Below, in pieces: positions 42,626 through 54,600 of a DNA stretch of 64,000 bases. Numbering within the stretch: the first letter of the stretch is position 1; each line of letters starts with the position of its first letter. The notes beneath the pieces were generated by a model, which saw nothing but the letters and a program-made list of their open reading frames with translations, ran no database searches and had not been told where the DNA came from. This DNA comes from Pseudomonadota bacterium (lineage in GTDB: Bacteria; Pseudomonadota; Gammaproteobacteria; Burkholderiales; Rhodocyclaceae): assembly GCA_018261905.1 (NCBI GenBank), contig JAGTRU010000013.1, forward strand, positions 1 through 64,000. The letters run 5' to 3'. Both the position numbers and the translations under genes were made by a program.

Positions 42626-45600
42626 CCCGGCCATCGCCGCCCATTACGGCGCAGCGGCGGTCGTTGCGCCAAGCGTCCGGACCGTGCCGCCGGCGCCGGC
42701 ACCGATCCTGACCAACCGGCCGGAGGAGGCCCGGCACGCTCCGCCGGTCATGGCGGCGGGGGGCCAGCCGGCCATGGCCAAGTGGTTGCAGCGGCATGGA
42801 GTGCACGCCGTAGCCGCCACTTTGGCGGTCGCCGAGCCGGCGGCGCTGGCCGCCGCCCCGGTGGCGATCATCGCCATGGCCGGGAAATTTCCGCAGAGTC
42901 CGGATCTCGAGACTTTCCGCGCGCACCTGCGGCAGGGCACCGACTGTATCGAGGAAATTCCCGCCAATCGCTGGGATTGGCGGGCGGTGTGGGGCGACCC
43001 GAAAAAGGGGTCGTACAGCAATGTCAAATACGGCGGCTTCGTGCCCGGCCACGACCTGTTCGATGCTGCCTTCTTCAATATTTCGCCGAAGGAAGCCGAG
43101 CTGATGGACCCTCAGCACCGGCTGTTCATCGAATGCGTCTGGCAGTTGATCGAAAGTGCCGGCTACGCGCCCGGTGCCTTGGCCGGGCGCAAGGTGGGCA
43201 TCTTTCTCGGCATCAATCTGCAGGATTACGTCGATCTGGCGAATCGTCAGGGGCTGATGGAGGCGGTGCAGATGACCGGCCTCGGGCATGTCTTCTGCCC
43301 CAATCGGCTGTCCTTCCTGCTCGACGTGCATGGTCCCAGCCAGGTCATCGACACCGCCTGCTCGAGTTCCCTGGTGGCGGTGCACCGGGCGCTCATGAGT
43401 ATCCGCCACGAGGGTTGCGAGATGGCCGTCGCCGGCGGCGCCAACCTGATGCTGACGGCGACCCAGCACATCATGTTCGCCAAGGTCGGGATGCTCAGCC
43501 CGAGCGGCCGTTGCCGGAGCTTTGCCGCCACTGCCGACGGCTACGCCCGGGCCGACGGGGTCGGCGCCATCCTCTTGAAACGCCTCGATCTCGCCGAGCG
43601 GGACGGCGATCGCATCCTGGCGGTGATCCGCGGTTCGGCCGAAAACCACGGCGGCGCGGCGAGTTCGCTGACCGCCCCGAATCCGCGGGCGCAGGCCGAG
43701 TTGATTATCGAGGCCCATCGCCAGGCGGGGATCGACCCGCGCAGCGTCGGATTGATCGAGTGTCACGGCACCGGCACCCGGCTCGGCGACCCGATCGAAA
43801 TCGAAGGCCTGAAAATGGCCTTCGCCGAACTCTACCGGGAACGCGGCCTGCCGCCGCCCAGCCAGCCCCATTGCGGCCTCGGTTCGGTCAAGTCGAATAT
43901 CGGCCATGCCGAAACGGCGGCCGGCATCGCCGGTCTGATCAAGGTCGTGTTCGGCATGGCCGACGGCCTGCGCTACCAGAGCCTGCATTGCGCCGAGCCG
44001 AATCCGCTGATCGACCTGACCGACACCCCCTTTCAGCTCTTGGCGACGGCCCGGCCCTGGCCGCGGCCATTGGTCGACGGGCAGGAACTGCCGCGGCGGG
44101 CCGCTCTCAGTTCCTTCGGGGCGGGCGGCGCCAATGCCCACCTGGTGCTCGAGGAATATCGACCAGCCGCCGGGCCGGCCTGGCACCTCGCCGGCCCGGC
44201 GCTGATCCCGCTCTCGGCCCGCAACGCCGCCGGCCTGCGGGCGGTGGCCAGCGATCTGCTGGCCTGGCTGGGGCAGGGGGCAGAACAATTCGCCGGCCTG
44301 GCCTTCACCCTGCAGACCGGGCGCGATGCCCTGCGCCACCGCCTGGCCTGCGTCGCGGCCGATGCCGCCGAGTTGGCCGAGCAACTGGCCGCTTATCTGG
44401 CCGGCGATAACAGCCGGGTTATCCTCGGGCAGGTGGCGCGGAGCACGGCCGACGTCCAGGACACTCTCCCGGCCGATCAGCTACCGCCGCTCGAACTGGC
44501 CCGCCGGTGGGTCGAAGGGGCGCCCGTCGACTGGCTGGCCGGCTGGCCGGGTAGTCCGCCGCAGCGCCTGCAGTTGCCGACCTATCCGTTCCAGCGTCAG
44601 GCTTTCTGGCTGCCGACGGCGCTTCCCGCTGCCGCCCCGGGCGGCGGGCTCGAACTGCGGCCGGGTGAGCCCGGCTGTTATTTCCTGGAATTGACCGGCA
44701 AGGAATTCTTTCTCGCCGACCACCGGGTTAACGGCGTCCCCGTGCTGCCCGGTGTGGCCTATCTGGAAGTGGTCCGGCGGGCGGCCGTGGCGCATGGCCT
44801 GGACGATTTCTGTATCCGCCAGATGATCTGGCAAAAGCCCCTGGCGGTGACCGCGCCGGTCACCCTCGAAATCCGCTTGCTGGCCGACAGCGGCGCCTGG
44901 CCGCGGGTCGAGATGAGCAGCCGGGCGGCCGGCGGTCAGCGTCAGGTGCACGCCCAGGCCCGCCTGGCGGCGCGGGAGATTTTCGCCCGCCCGGTGCCCG
45001 GCATCGACAGCCTGCGCCCGGCGCAGCCGCAGGTCTTCGACCAGACGAGAATCTATCAGGCCTTCAGCGCCATCGGCCTCGACTACGGGCCGGCCCATCG
45101 CCTCCTGCACTCGCTGGCCGTCGGCCGCGATGCGGCGGGGCGGCCGCAGCTGCTCGGCGAACTGCGGCTGCCCGAGGAGAGCCGCGCCAGCCTGGACGCG
45201 TTCGGATTGCATCCCGGCCTGCTTGATGGCGCTTTCCAGGCCACCATTGGCCTTAGCCTGGGCCAGGCGGAAGCGGAAACGGCCTTGCCCTTCGCCCTCG
45301 ACCGGGTCGAAATGCATGCCCCCTGCGTGGCGCGGATGTGGGTCCTGGTGCGCCAGGCCGATCAGTCCACGGAAAACGCGGCGGTGCGCGCACTCGATCT
45401 CGACCTGTTCGATGAAGCGGGCGGCTGCTTGGTCAGCCTGCACGGCTTCAGTACCCGCCGCCTGGCGCCGGCCGCCGAGGTCGCGGAAAGTACGCTGATG
45501 TTCGCCGCCGACTGGCAGGAACTTCCGGCCGGCCCGGCACCCGCGGCGCCGGCGGTCTTTGCCCGGCGCCTCGCGGTGCTCGGCGCCGGGGCTGATCCGG

Positions 45601-48600
45601 GCGCGCTGGCCGCCGTGCTGCCGGCCTGGGAAAGCCAGGTGCTGGCGATCACCGGGGCGACCGACGAACAGCGTTTCGGCGCCGCCGCCGGGCATTTGCT
45701 GCACTTGTTGCAAGAGATCGGCGGCGCCCGGCGCCCGGCCTCGCCGGTCTTGCTGCAGGTGCTGCTGGCGGCTGACCAGGCGGCCTTGTTCGGCGGTCTG
45801 GCCGGCATGCTGCAGACGGCGCGCCTGGAATATCCCTGGCTCTGCGGCCAACTGTTGGCCGTCGAAACGCTCGGCGACAGCGCCGGGCTGGCCGCCCTGG
45901 CCCAGCGCGCCGGCGAATTCCCCGAGATCGGCGAGTTTCGCCAGGTGGCGGGCCGGCTGTTCCGGCCGGCCTGGCGGGAGCTGGCGATGGACCGCCCGGT
46001 GGCGCGGCCGTGGCGCTCCGACGGCGTTTATCTGATCACCGGCGGAGCGGGCGGCATCGGTCGTCTGCTGGTCGGCGACATCCTTGCGCAGGCGCCAGAC
46101 GCCCGCCTCATCGTGGTCGGACGTTCGGCGCCCGGCGGCGAGCTGGCGGACTGGCTGGCGGCCCGGCAAGCGGCCGGCGCCAAGCTCGATTATCGCGTCG
46201 CCGATCTCACCGACGGAGCCGTCGTGGAGGCGCTGATTGCCGCCCTGCGGCAGCAATACGGTCGTCTGCACGGCGTCATGCACGCCGCCGGGGTGATCTG
46301 CGATCAGCCGTTGCGGCAAAAAAGTTCGGTCGACCTGGACCGCGTCCTGGCCCCCAAGCTGGCCGGCACGCTGCATCTGGATCACGCCCTGGGCGACGGC
46401 GAGCTCGATTTCCTGGTGTTGTTCAGTTCGCTCAGCGGCGTCTTCGGCAATCCCGGGCAGGCCGATTACGCCGCCGCCAATGCCTTCCTCGACCGTTTTG
46501 CCGAGGCCCGCGAAGCCCGTCGGGCGGCCGGTTTGTGCCAGGGACGAACGGTCGCCATCGCCTGGCCGCTGTGGCGCCAGGGCGGCATGCGCATGGCGGC
46601 CGATGCCCGACGCCTGATGCGGCAGAGTACCGGTCTCGGCGAACTCGACAGTGCGGCCGGGGTTGACGCCCTGGCCCGGGCGCTGGCCGGGGAAAGTGCC
46701 CGCCTGATGGTGCTGGCCGGCGATCCGCCGCGCCTCCGCCAGCGCGTTGCGGCGCTGCATCAGCCGGCGGCGCCATCGGCGCCGGCGCCGCTTTCAGCGG
46801 CCGTCGAGCCGGCCCTGGCCGGGCCGCTGCAGGCCGCTCTGATGCACAGCGTCAGCCGCCAGCTCAAGGTCGCCGAGAGCGATCTCGATCCGGATGTCGA
46901 GCTGACGGAATACGGTTTCGATTCGATCAGTTTCACCCAGTTGGCCAACGATCTGAACGAACGCCTCGGGCTCGAACTGACGCCCACCCTGTTTTTCGAA
47001 TATCCCACCCTGGCTGGGCTCGGCGCCTGCCTGATGGCCGACCATGGCGCCGCCATCGCCGCCCGCCTGGGTCTCGTCGCGCCGCCGCTGGCGCCCAATA
47101 TCGAGACGCCGCTGCCACCGCCCGCGGCGCCGCTCCTGCCGCCGCCACCTCCGACCGTGCTGCCGCCGGGCGCCGCGGAGCCGATCGCCATCATCGGCCT
47201 GAGCGGCATCTTCCCGCAGGCGCCCGATCTCGAACAATTCTGGCAAAACCTGCTGGCCGGCCGCGACTGCATCAGCGAAGTGCCGGCCGAACGTTGGGAC
47301 TGGCGCGACTGGTGGGGCGATCCGGCGACCCAGGCGGACCGCTGCAAGATCAAGTGGGGCGGTTTCATCGACGGCATGGCGGAATTCGACCCGGGGTTCT
47401 TCGGCCTCTCCGGCCCGGAAGCTCGCGCCATGGATCCGCAGCAGCGCCTGTTGCTGACCCAGACCTGGCGTTTGCTCGAAGGTGCCGGCTATGCGCCGCG
47501 CAGCCTGGCCGGCTCGCGCACCGGGGTCTTCATCGGCACCGCCGATACCGGTTACGGGCGGCTCGCCGCCGCTGCCGGGATGGGGGTCGAAGGCTATTCG
47601 ATGACCGGTCTGGCGCCCTCGCTGGGGCCCAACCGGATCAGCTATTTCTTTGACTTCCACGGCCCCAGCGTTGCCGTCGAAACCGCCTGTTCGAGCGCCC
47701 TGGTCGCCATTCACCGGGCCATCGAGGCGATGCGCGGCGGCAGTTGCGACACGGCCATCGCCGGCGGCATCAATGCCCTGCTGTCGGCCGAGGCCTTCGT
47801 CGGCTTCAGCAAGGCCGGCATGCTGGCGCCGGACGGGCGGTGCAAACCCTTTTCGGCCGAGGCCGATGGCTATGCGCGCGGCGAGGGGGTCGGCCTGGTT
47901 TTCCTGAAGCCGCTGGCCGCCGCCGAGCGCGACGGCGACCGGATTCTCGGCGTCATCCGCGCCAGCCTGGAAAACCATGGCGGCCGCGCCGCTTCGCTGA
48001 CCGCGCCCAATCCCCGGGCGCAGGCCGAACTGCTGCGCCAGACCTGGCGGCGGGCCGGGGTCGATCCGCGCACGGTGAGCTATATCGAAGCGCACGGCAC
48101 CGGCACGCCCCTGGGCGATCCCATCGAGATGGAAGCGCTGGGCGCCGCTTTCGCCGACCTCGAGCGCGAGGCCGAGGCGATCTACGGGCCGCAACCGACG
48201 GTGCCCTGCGCCATCGGCTCGGTGAAGTCGAATATCGGCCACCTCGAACTGGCGGCCGGCGTCGCCGGCCTGAGCAAGGTGCTGCTGCAGATGGCGCACG
48301 GCACGCTGGTGTCCACCCTGCATTGCACGACGCTCAATCCCTATCTGAAACTGGCCGACGGTCGTTTCCAGGTGGTGCGCGAAAACCGCCCCTGGGTTCG
48401 GCCGCGCGATGCCGCCGGGCGCGAATTGCCGCGTCGGGCCGGGGTCAGCAGTTTCGGCTTCGGCGGCAGCAACGCCCACCTGGTGGTCGAGGAATACCTG
48501 CCGCCGCCGGCCGCGGCGGCCGAATATCCGGTAACGCCGGCGCTGATCCTGCTGTCGGCGCGCACGGCCGAACAATTGGTGCAGTCGGCGCGGCAACTGG

Positions 48601-51600
48601 CGGCCGGCATCGACGACCACATGGCGCTGGCCGAAATCGCCTGGACCCTGCAGGTCGGGCGCAACGCCATGGAACACCGGCTGGCCTTCGCGGCGAGCAG
48701 TCACGCCGAGTTGCGTCAGCGTCTGCTGGCTTTTGCCGAAGGGCGCAGCGAGCCGGGGATACATCTCGGCCAGGTCAAGGCCAACCGCGACACCCTGGCC
48801 ATCATCGACGGCGACGAGGAAATGCGCCGGGCCGTGGCCAGCCTGCCGGCCCGTGGCAAGCACGACAGCCTACTGCAACTCTGGGTGCGCGGCTTGCTGG
48901 TCGATTGGCCCAGCCTGCTGAACGGCGCCCGCCGGCCGGCGCGGCTCATGCTGCCCGGTTATCCCTTTGCCCGGACCCGTTACTGGCCGGGCGAGGGGGC
49001 AGCTCAGCCCGCCAGCAGCACGGTGGTGGACGCGGTGCCGGCGCCGAAGGCGGCGGTGGACGCTGAAATTGCGCCGCTTGTCACCCCGGCAACGGAAATG
49101 CCGCCCGTTGCCGAACTTCCCGTGGATTCCGCCGCGAATCGGGTCGCCCGGGCGCTCGCCGCGCTGGTCGATATCGCCGCCCGCGTGCTGGAGGTTGAAC
49201 CTGCGGTCCTCGAAGCCGATACCGAACTCGGTGAATACGGTTTCGATTCGATCACCATGACCGGTTTTGCCAGCCGGACCAATGCCGAACTGGGCCTTGC
49301 CCTGAGCCCGGCGGACTTTTTCGAATTCGCCACGCTGGCCCGCCTGGCCCGCCATATCGCCGCCGCCCCAGCATTCGCGGCGGTCACCCGCTCGCCGGGC
49401 GCCTTGCCGGCAGCGCGGATGGCCGCTTCGGCCGAGCGCCGCCTGCCGTTGTCCGAGCCGACCGATGATGCGGTAGCCATCGTCGGCATCAGTTGCCGCC
49501 TGCCGATGGCCATCGATCTCGATGCTTTCTGGCAGAACCTGGTGGACGGCCGCGACTGCATCAGCGAAATCCCGGCCGAGCGCTGGGACTGGCGGGAAGT
49601 CTACGGTGACCCGAAAAAGGAGCCGACCAAGACCAATATCCGCTGGGCCGGCTTCATCGACGGCGTGTTCGAGTTCGATCCGCTGTTTTTCGGGATTTCG
49701 CCGCGCGAAGCCAAGCTGATGGATCCGCAGCAGCGCCTGCTGCTCACCCATGTCTGGAAGGCATTGGAAGATGCCGGGCACAATCCTCGTTCCTTCGCCG
49801 GCCGGGCGGTCGGCCTGTTCGTCGCCACTTCGTCGAGCGGCTATCGCGAAATGATCGGCGCCGATACCGGCGGCGAAGGCTATGTCGCGACCGGTGCCGT
49901 GCCCTCGGTCGGCCCCAACCGGGTCAGCTATTTCCTCGACTGGCATGGCCCCAGCGAGCCGGTCGAAACCGCCTGCTCAAGTTCCCTGGTGGCGCTGCAT
50001 CGCGCCCTGCAGGCGATGCGCAACGGCGATTGCGAAATGGCCCTGGTCGGTGGCGTCAATACCATCGTCACACCGGAAGCCCATATCAATTTCGCCAAGG
50101 CCGGCATGCTGTCGCCGGACGGTCATTGCCACACTTTTTCGGCCGAGGCCAACGGTTACGCGCGGGGCGAGGGGGTTGGCATGATCGTCCTGCGCCGGCT
50201 GGCCGACGCGCAACGCGACGGGGACCACATCTACGGCCTGGTCCGGGGGACGGCAATCAACCACGGCGGGCGGGCCAATTCGCTGACCGCGCCGAATACC
50301 GCCGCCCAGTCGGCGGTACTCAAAGCGGCCTATCAACGAGCCGGGGTGGCGGCCGACAGCGTCGGCTACATCGAGGCGCACGGCACCGGCACGCCACTCG
50401 GCGACCCGGTCGAAATCAACGCCTTGAAGTCAGCTTTCCGCGACCTTGGCGTGCCGGCCGGGGCGACCGCGCATTGCGGCATCGGCGCCGTCAAGAGCAG
50501 TATCGGCCATCTCGAACTGGCGGCCGGCATGGCCGGCATCATCAAGGTGCTGCTGCAGATGCGGCACCGCACGCTGGTGCGCAGCCTGCATTGCACCCCC
50601 CTGAATCCCTATATCGATCTTGGCGGCAGCCCGTTTTTCATCGTCGGTGAAAACCAGCCGTGGCCCGCCTTGCTCGACGAAGATGGGCAGGAAATGCCGC
50701 GCCGGGCCGGGGTCAGCAGTTTCGGCTTCGGCGGGGTGAATGCCCACGTCGTGCTTGAGGAATATTTGCCGGCGCTCTCCGCCGAGCCGGTGCCCGAGCC
50801 TGGTCGGCCGCTCATCGTGCCCCTGTCGGCGCGCGACGAGACGCGCCTGGGCGAGCAGGTCGAGCAATTGCTGGCCGCCGTGCAGAGTGGCCGCTATGGC
50901 GAGGCGGATCTGCCCGACCTGGCGTGGACCCTGCAAGTCGGTCGGGAAGCGATGAAATATCGCTTGGCCGTCGTCGTTTCCAGCCTCTCGGAACTGGCCG
51001 CCGAGTTGCAGGCCTGGCAGGCAGGGCAGGCGTGTTCGGTATGCAGCGCCCGGGTCGAAAGCGGCCTGCCCGCGGCCGTCAGGGCGCTGCCGGAAATGGC
51101 GGCGCAATGGGTGCGCGGCGCCGAAGTCGATTGGCCGGGGCTGGCCGGGGGCTCGCGTTGCCGACTCAGTCTGCCGAGCTACCCGTTCGCCCGCGATACC
51201 TACCGGATCGGGTCGGTCCCGGCCCCGTCCACGCCATCGCCGCTCCCGGCCAGCGCCGCGCTCGTGCGCCGGACGGGGGAAGGGGAGGCGCTGGTGACGC
51301 TCGATGCCCAGGCTTTCTATCTGCGCGATCACCGGGTCCAGGGCCAGCGCGTCCTGCCGGGCGCGCTGAGCGTCGAACTCGCCCGCCAGGCCCATGTTTT
51401 GCAACACGGCCCGGCGCCGCTGACGCTGACCCAGGTGGTCTGGCAGCAAGCGGTGACGGCGGGGGACGGGGCGCTGGTCATGCGCCTCGACCTGCTCGAC
51501 GAACCAGCCGGCGACGCCGCGCCGAGCCGCTTCCAGCTTCGCGCCGGCAGCGCGCCGGGCGGTGTCGTCCATGTCCAGGGCCTGATCGGGCCGCTGACCG

Positions 51601-54600
51601 GCGCGCCGGCGCCGCAGCCGCTGGCCATCGACAGCTTGCGTCAACGTTGCCCGAATCCGGCGGGACGGGACTGGTTGTATGAGCGCTATGCGGCGCTCGG
51701 TCTCGATTACGGTCCGGCTTTCCGGGTGATCAGCGAACTGCATCTCGGTGCCGACGAGTTCCTCGCCCACCTCGAATTGCCGGCAGCGGCGGCAAGCAGC
51801 GAGACTTTCGGCATCCACCCGGTATTGCTCGACGGTGCCTTCCAGGCCTGCCTGGGGCTTTTCGCGGCGCCCGGCGATGGGCCCGGCGCGGCCCGCGCCG
51901 CCTTGCCTTTCGTGCTCGAACAACTGCATTCCTATCGCCCGACGCCCGCGCAAATGTGGGTTCATGGTCGCCTGTTGCCGGGGCAGGGCGCGGTTCGCCG
52001 GATCGATCTCGATCTGGCGGATGCCGAGGGCCGGATCTGTCTCCAAGTCCGCGGCTTTTCGCTGCGCCTGCTCGCCCCGCAGCCGCTGAGCGTGCCGGCC
52101 GGGGCGCCCCTGGCGGGAGCGGCCCAGGCTTACCTGGCCGGCCTGGTGGCGGCCGAAGCGGCGCTGGCGGTGGAAGCCATCGAGCCGGAGGCGGCGCTCG
52201 AAGCCTACGGCATCGATTCGATCATGATCACCCGCCTGACCGAACGTCTGGAGCAGGATTTCGGCAGCCTGCCGAAGACCCTGTTCTTCGAGTACCAGAC
52301 GCTGGCGGCGCTGGCTGGATATTTCCTGGCCAACCATGCCGGACGCCTGGCGACGCTGTGCGGCAGCCAGGCCGAAATGCCAGCCACCGACATTGCCCGG
52401 GCGGCGGCGCCGGCCAGTTCTTCGGCCAGCCTTGCCGCCGATGAAGGCATTGCCATCATCGGTCTGGCCGGCCGTTACCCGGGCGCCAACAACCTCGAGG
52501 AATTCTGGGCCAATCTGGCGGCCGGGCACGACGCCATCAGCGAAGTGCCGCTCAGTCGCTGGGACCATAGCCGCTATTACGATCCGCAACGCGGCGTGCC
52601 GGGCAAGACCAACAGCAAATGGGGCGGTTTCATCGCCGATCACGATTGTTTCGATCCGCTGTTCTTCAACATGGCGCCGCGTGAAGCCGGCTACCTCGAT
52701 CCGCAGGAACGCCTGTTCCTGCAATGTGCCTGGGAAACCCTGGAGGATGCCGGTTATACCCGCGCCAGCCTGGGCCGCGCCACGCCGCCGATGTCCGGCG
52801 CCAGTGTCGGTGTCTTTGTCGGTGTGATGTACGAGGAATACCAGTTGTACGGTGCCGAGAGCACGCAGCGCGGCGAACCGCTGGCCCTTTCCGGCAGTGC
52901 CGCGTCGATTGCCAACCGGGTCTCCTACTTCTGCAATTTTCACGGTCCCAGTCTGGCCGTGGACAGCATGTGTTCGTCCTCGCTGGCCGCCATCCACCTG
53001 GCCTGCGAAAGCCTGCGCGCCGGCAGTTGCGACGTGGCGCTGGCCGGTGGGGTCAATCTGACCCTGCATCCGAACAAGTACCTGGCCCTTGCCCAGGGGC
53101 GGTTCACCTCGAGCCAGGGGCGTTGTGAGAGTTTTGGCGAAGGCGGCGACGGCTATGTGCCGGGCGAAGGCGTCGGTGCCGCGCTGCTCAAGCCGCTGTC
53201 GCGGGCGGTGGCCGACGGCGACCGGATTTACGGGGTGATCCGCGCCTCGGCGCTCAATCACGGCGGCAAGACCAACGGCTACGCGGTGCCCAATCCGCAG
53301 GCCCAGACCGCCGTGATCGAGCGGGCGCTGGCCCGGGCCCAGGTCGATCCGGAAGCGATCAGTTATATCGAGGCGCACGGCACCGGTACCCGGCTCGGCG
53401 ATCCGATTGAAATTGCCGCGCTGACCCGGGCCTTCCGCAGCCGGACCGAGGCCAGGGGCTATTGCGCCATCGGTTCGGTCAAATCGAACATCGGCCACGC
53501 CGAAAGCGCCGCCGGCATCGCCGGCCTGAGCAAGGTATTGCTGCAGATGCAGCATGGCCAGTTGGTGCCCTCGCTGCACAGCGCCCGGCTTAATCCGGGG
53601 ATCGATTTCGCCACCACGCCTTTCGTCGTCCAGCAACAACTTGCGCCCTGGCCGCGCCCGGTCGGAGGCGCCCGGCTGGCCGGGCTGTCGTCCTTCGGCG
53701 CCGGCGGCAGCAATGCCCATCTGCTGATCGAGGAATATGTCGCACCGCTTGCCGCGCCGTTGCCGGCGTTCAGCCTGGCTAACCCGGGTGTCTTTCCCTT
53801 TTCGGCGCGCGACGAGCGGGGGCTGCGGGAAGTGCTGCGGCGGATGCGGCAGGCGCTGGCCCGGCTTGACGACGCTGCCCTGCCGGCATTGGCCAATGGG
53901 CTGCAAGCCGGGCGCGAGGCTTTTGAACAACGCCTCGTGCTGTTGGCCACCGACCGCCGGAGCTTGCTGGAAGGCCTCGATGCCCAACTGCTCGCCGACG
54001 GTGGGCTGGCCGGTCGCGTCCATATGCCGCCCGCTTTCACTCTCTCTCTTGCTCAGGCCGGCGCGGTGCCAGCCCTGGCCCGCCAGTGGGCGGCGGGGCA
54101 GCCGGTCGATTGGGCGGGGTTGTGGCCGGCCGGGCCTCGGCCGCGCAAGATCAGCCTGCCGACCTATCCTTTTGCCCGCCAGCGCTGCTGGATTCCGGGG
54201 GCAGCGGAGGCGACGCCGGCCCGCGCCGTGGCCAGCACGATCGAGCCGGCGGCGGCAAGGCGCAGCATTCCGCCCGAGACGGAAAGCGGGTCGGCGACGC
54301 CGCCCTTGCTGTTTGCCCCGCACTGGCAGTCGCAGCCCTGTACGGCCAGCCAGCCGCCGGCCGAACGTCGGCTGCTCGTCTTTTGCGAACCGCGGGCGGC
54401 ATTGGACGCCAGCGCACTGGCTGCCCTGGCGTCGGCGGATTGCCATCTTCTCGATCAACGCCCGGCGCCGGTGGATGTGCGCTATACCGGCTATGCCGTG
54501 GCGCTGCTTGGCTTGCTGCAGGACCTGTTGCGCGAGCGTCCGGCGCGGGCTTTGCTCCAGGTGGTGGTGCCGGAAAGCGGGGAAGGGCGCCTCTTCGAGG

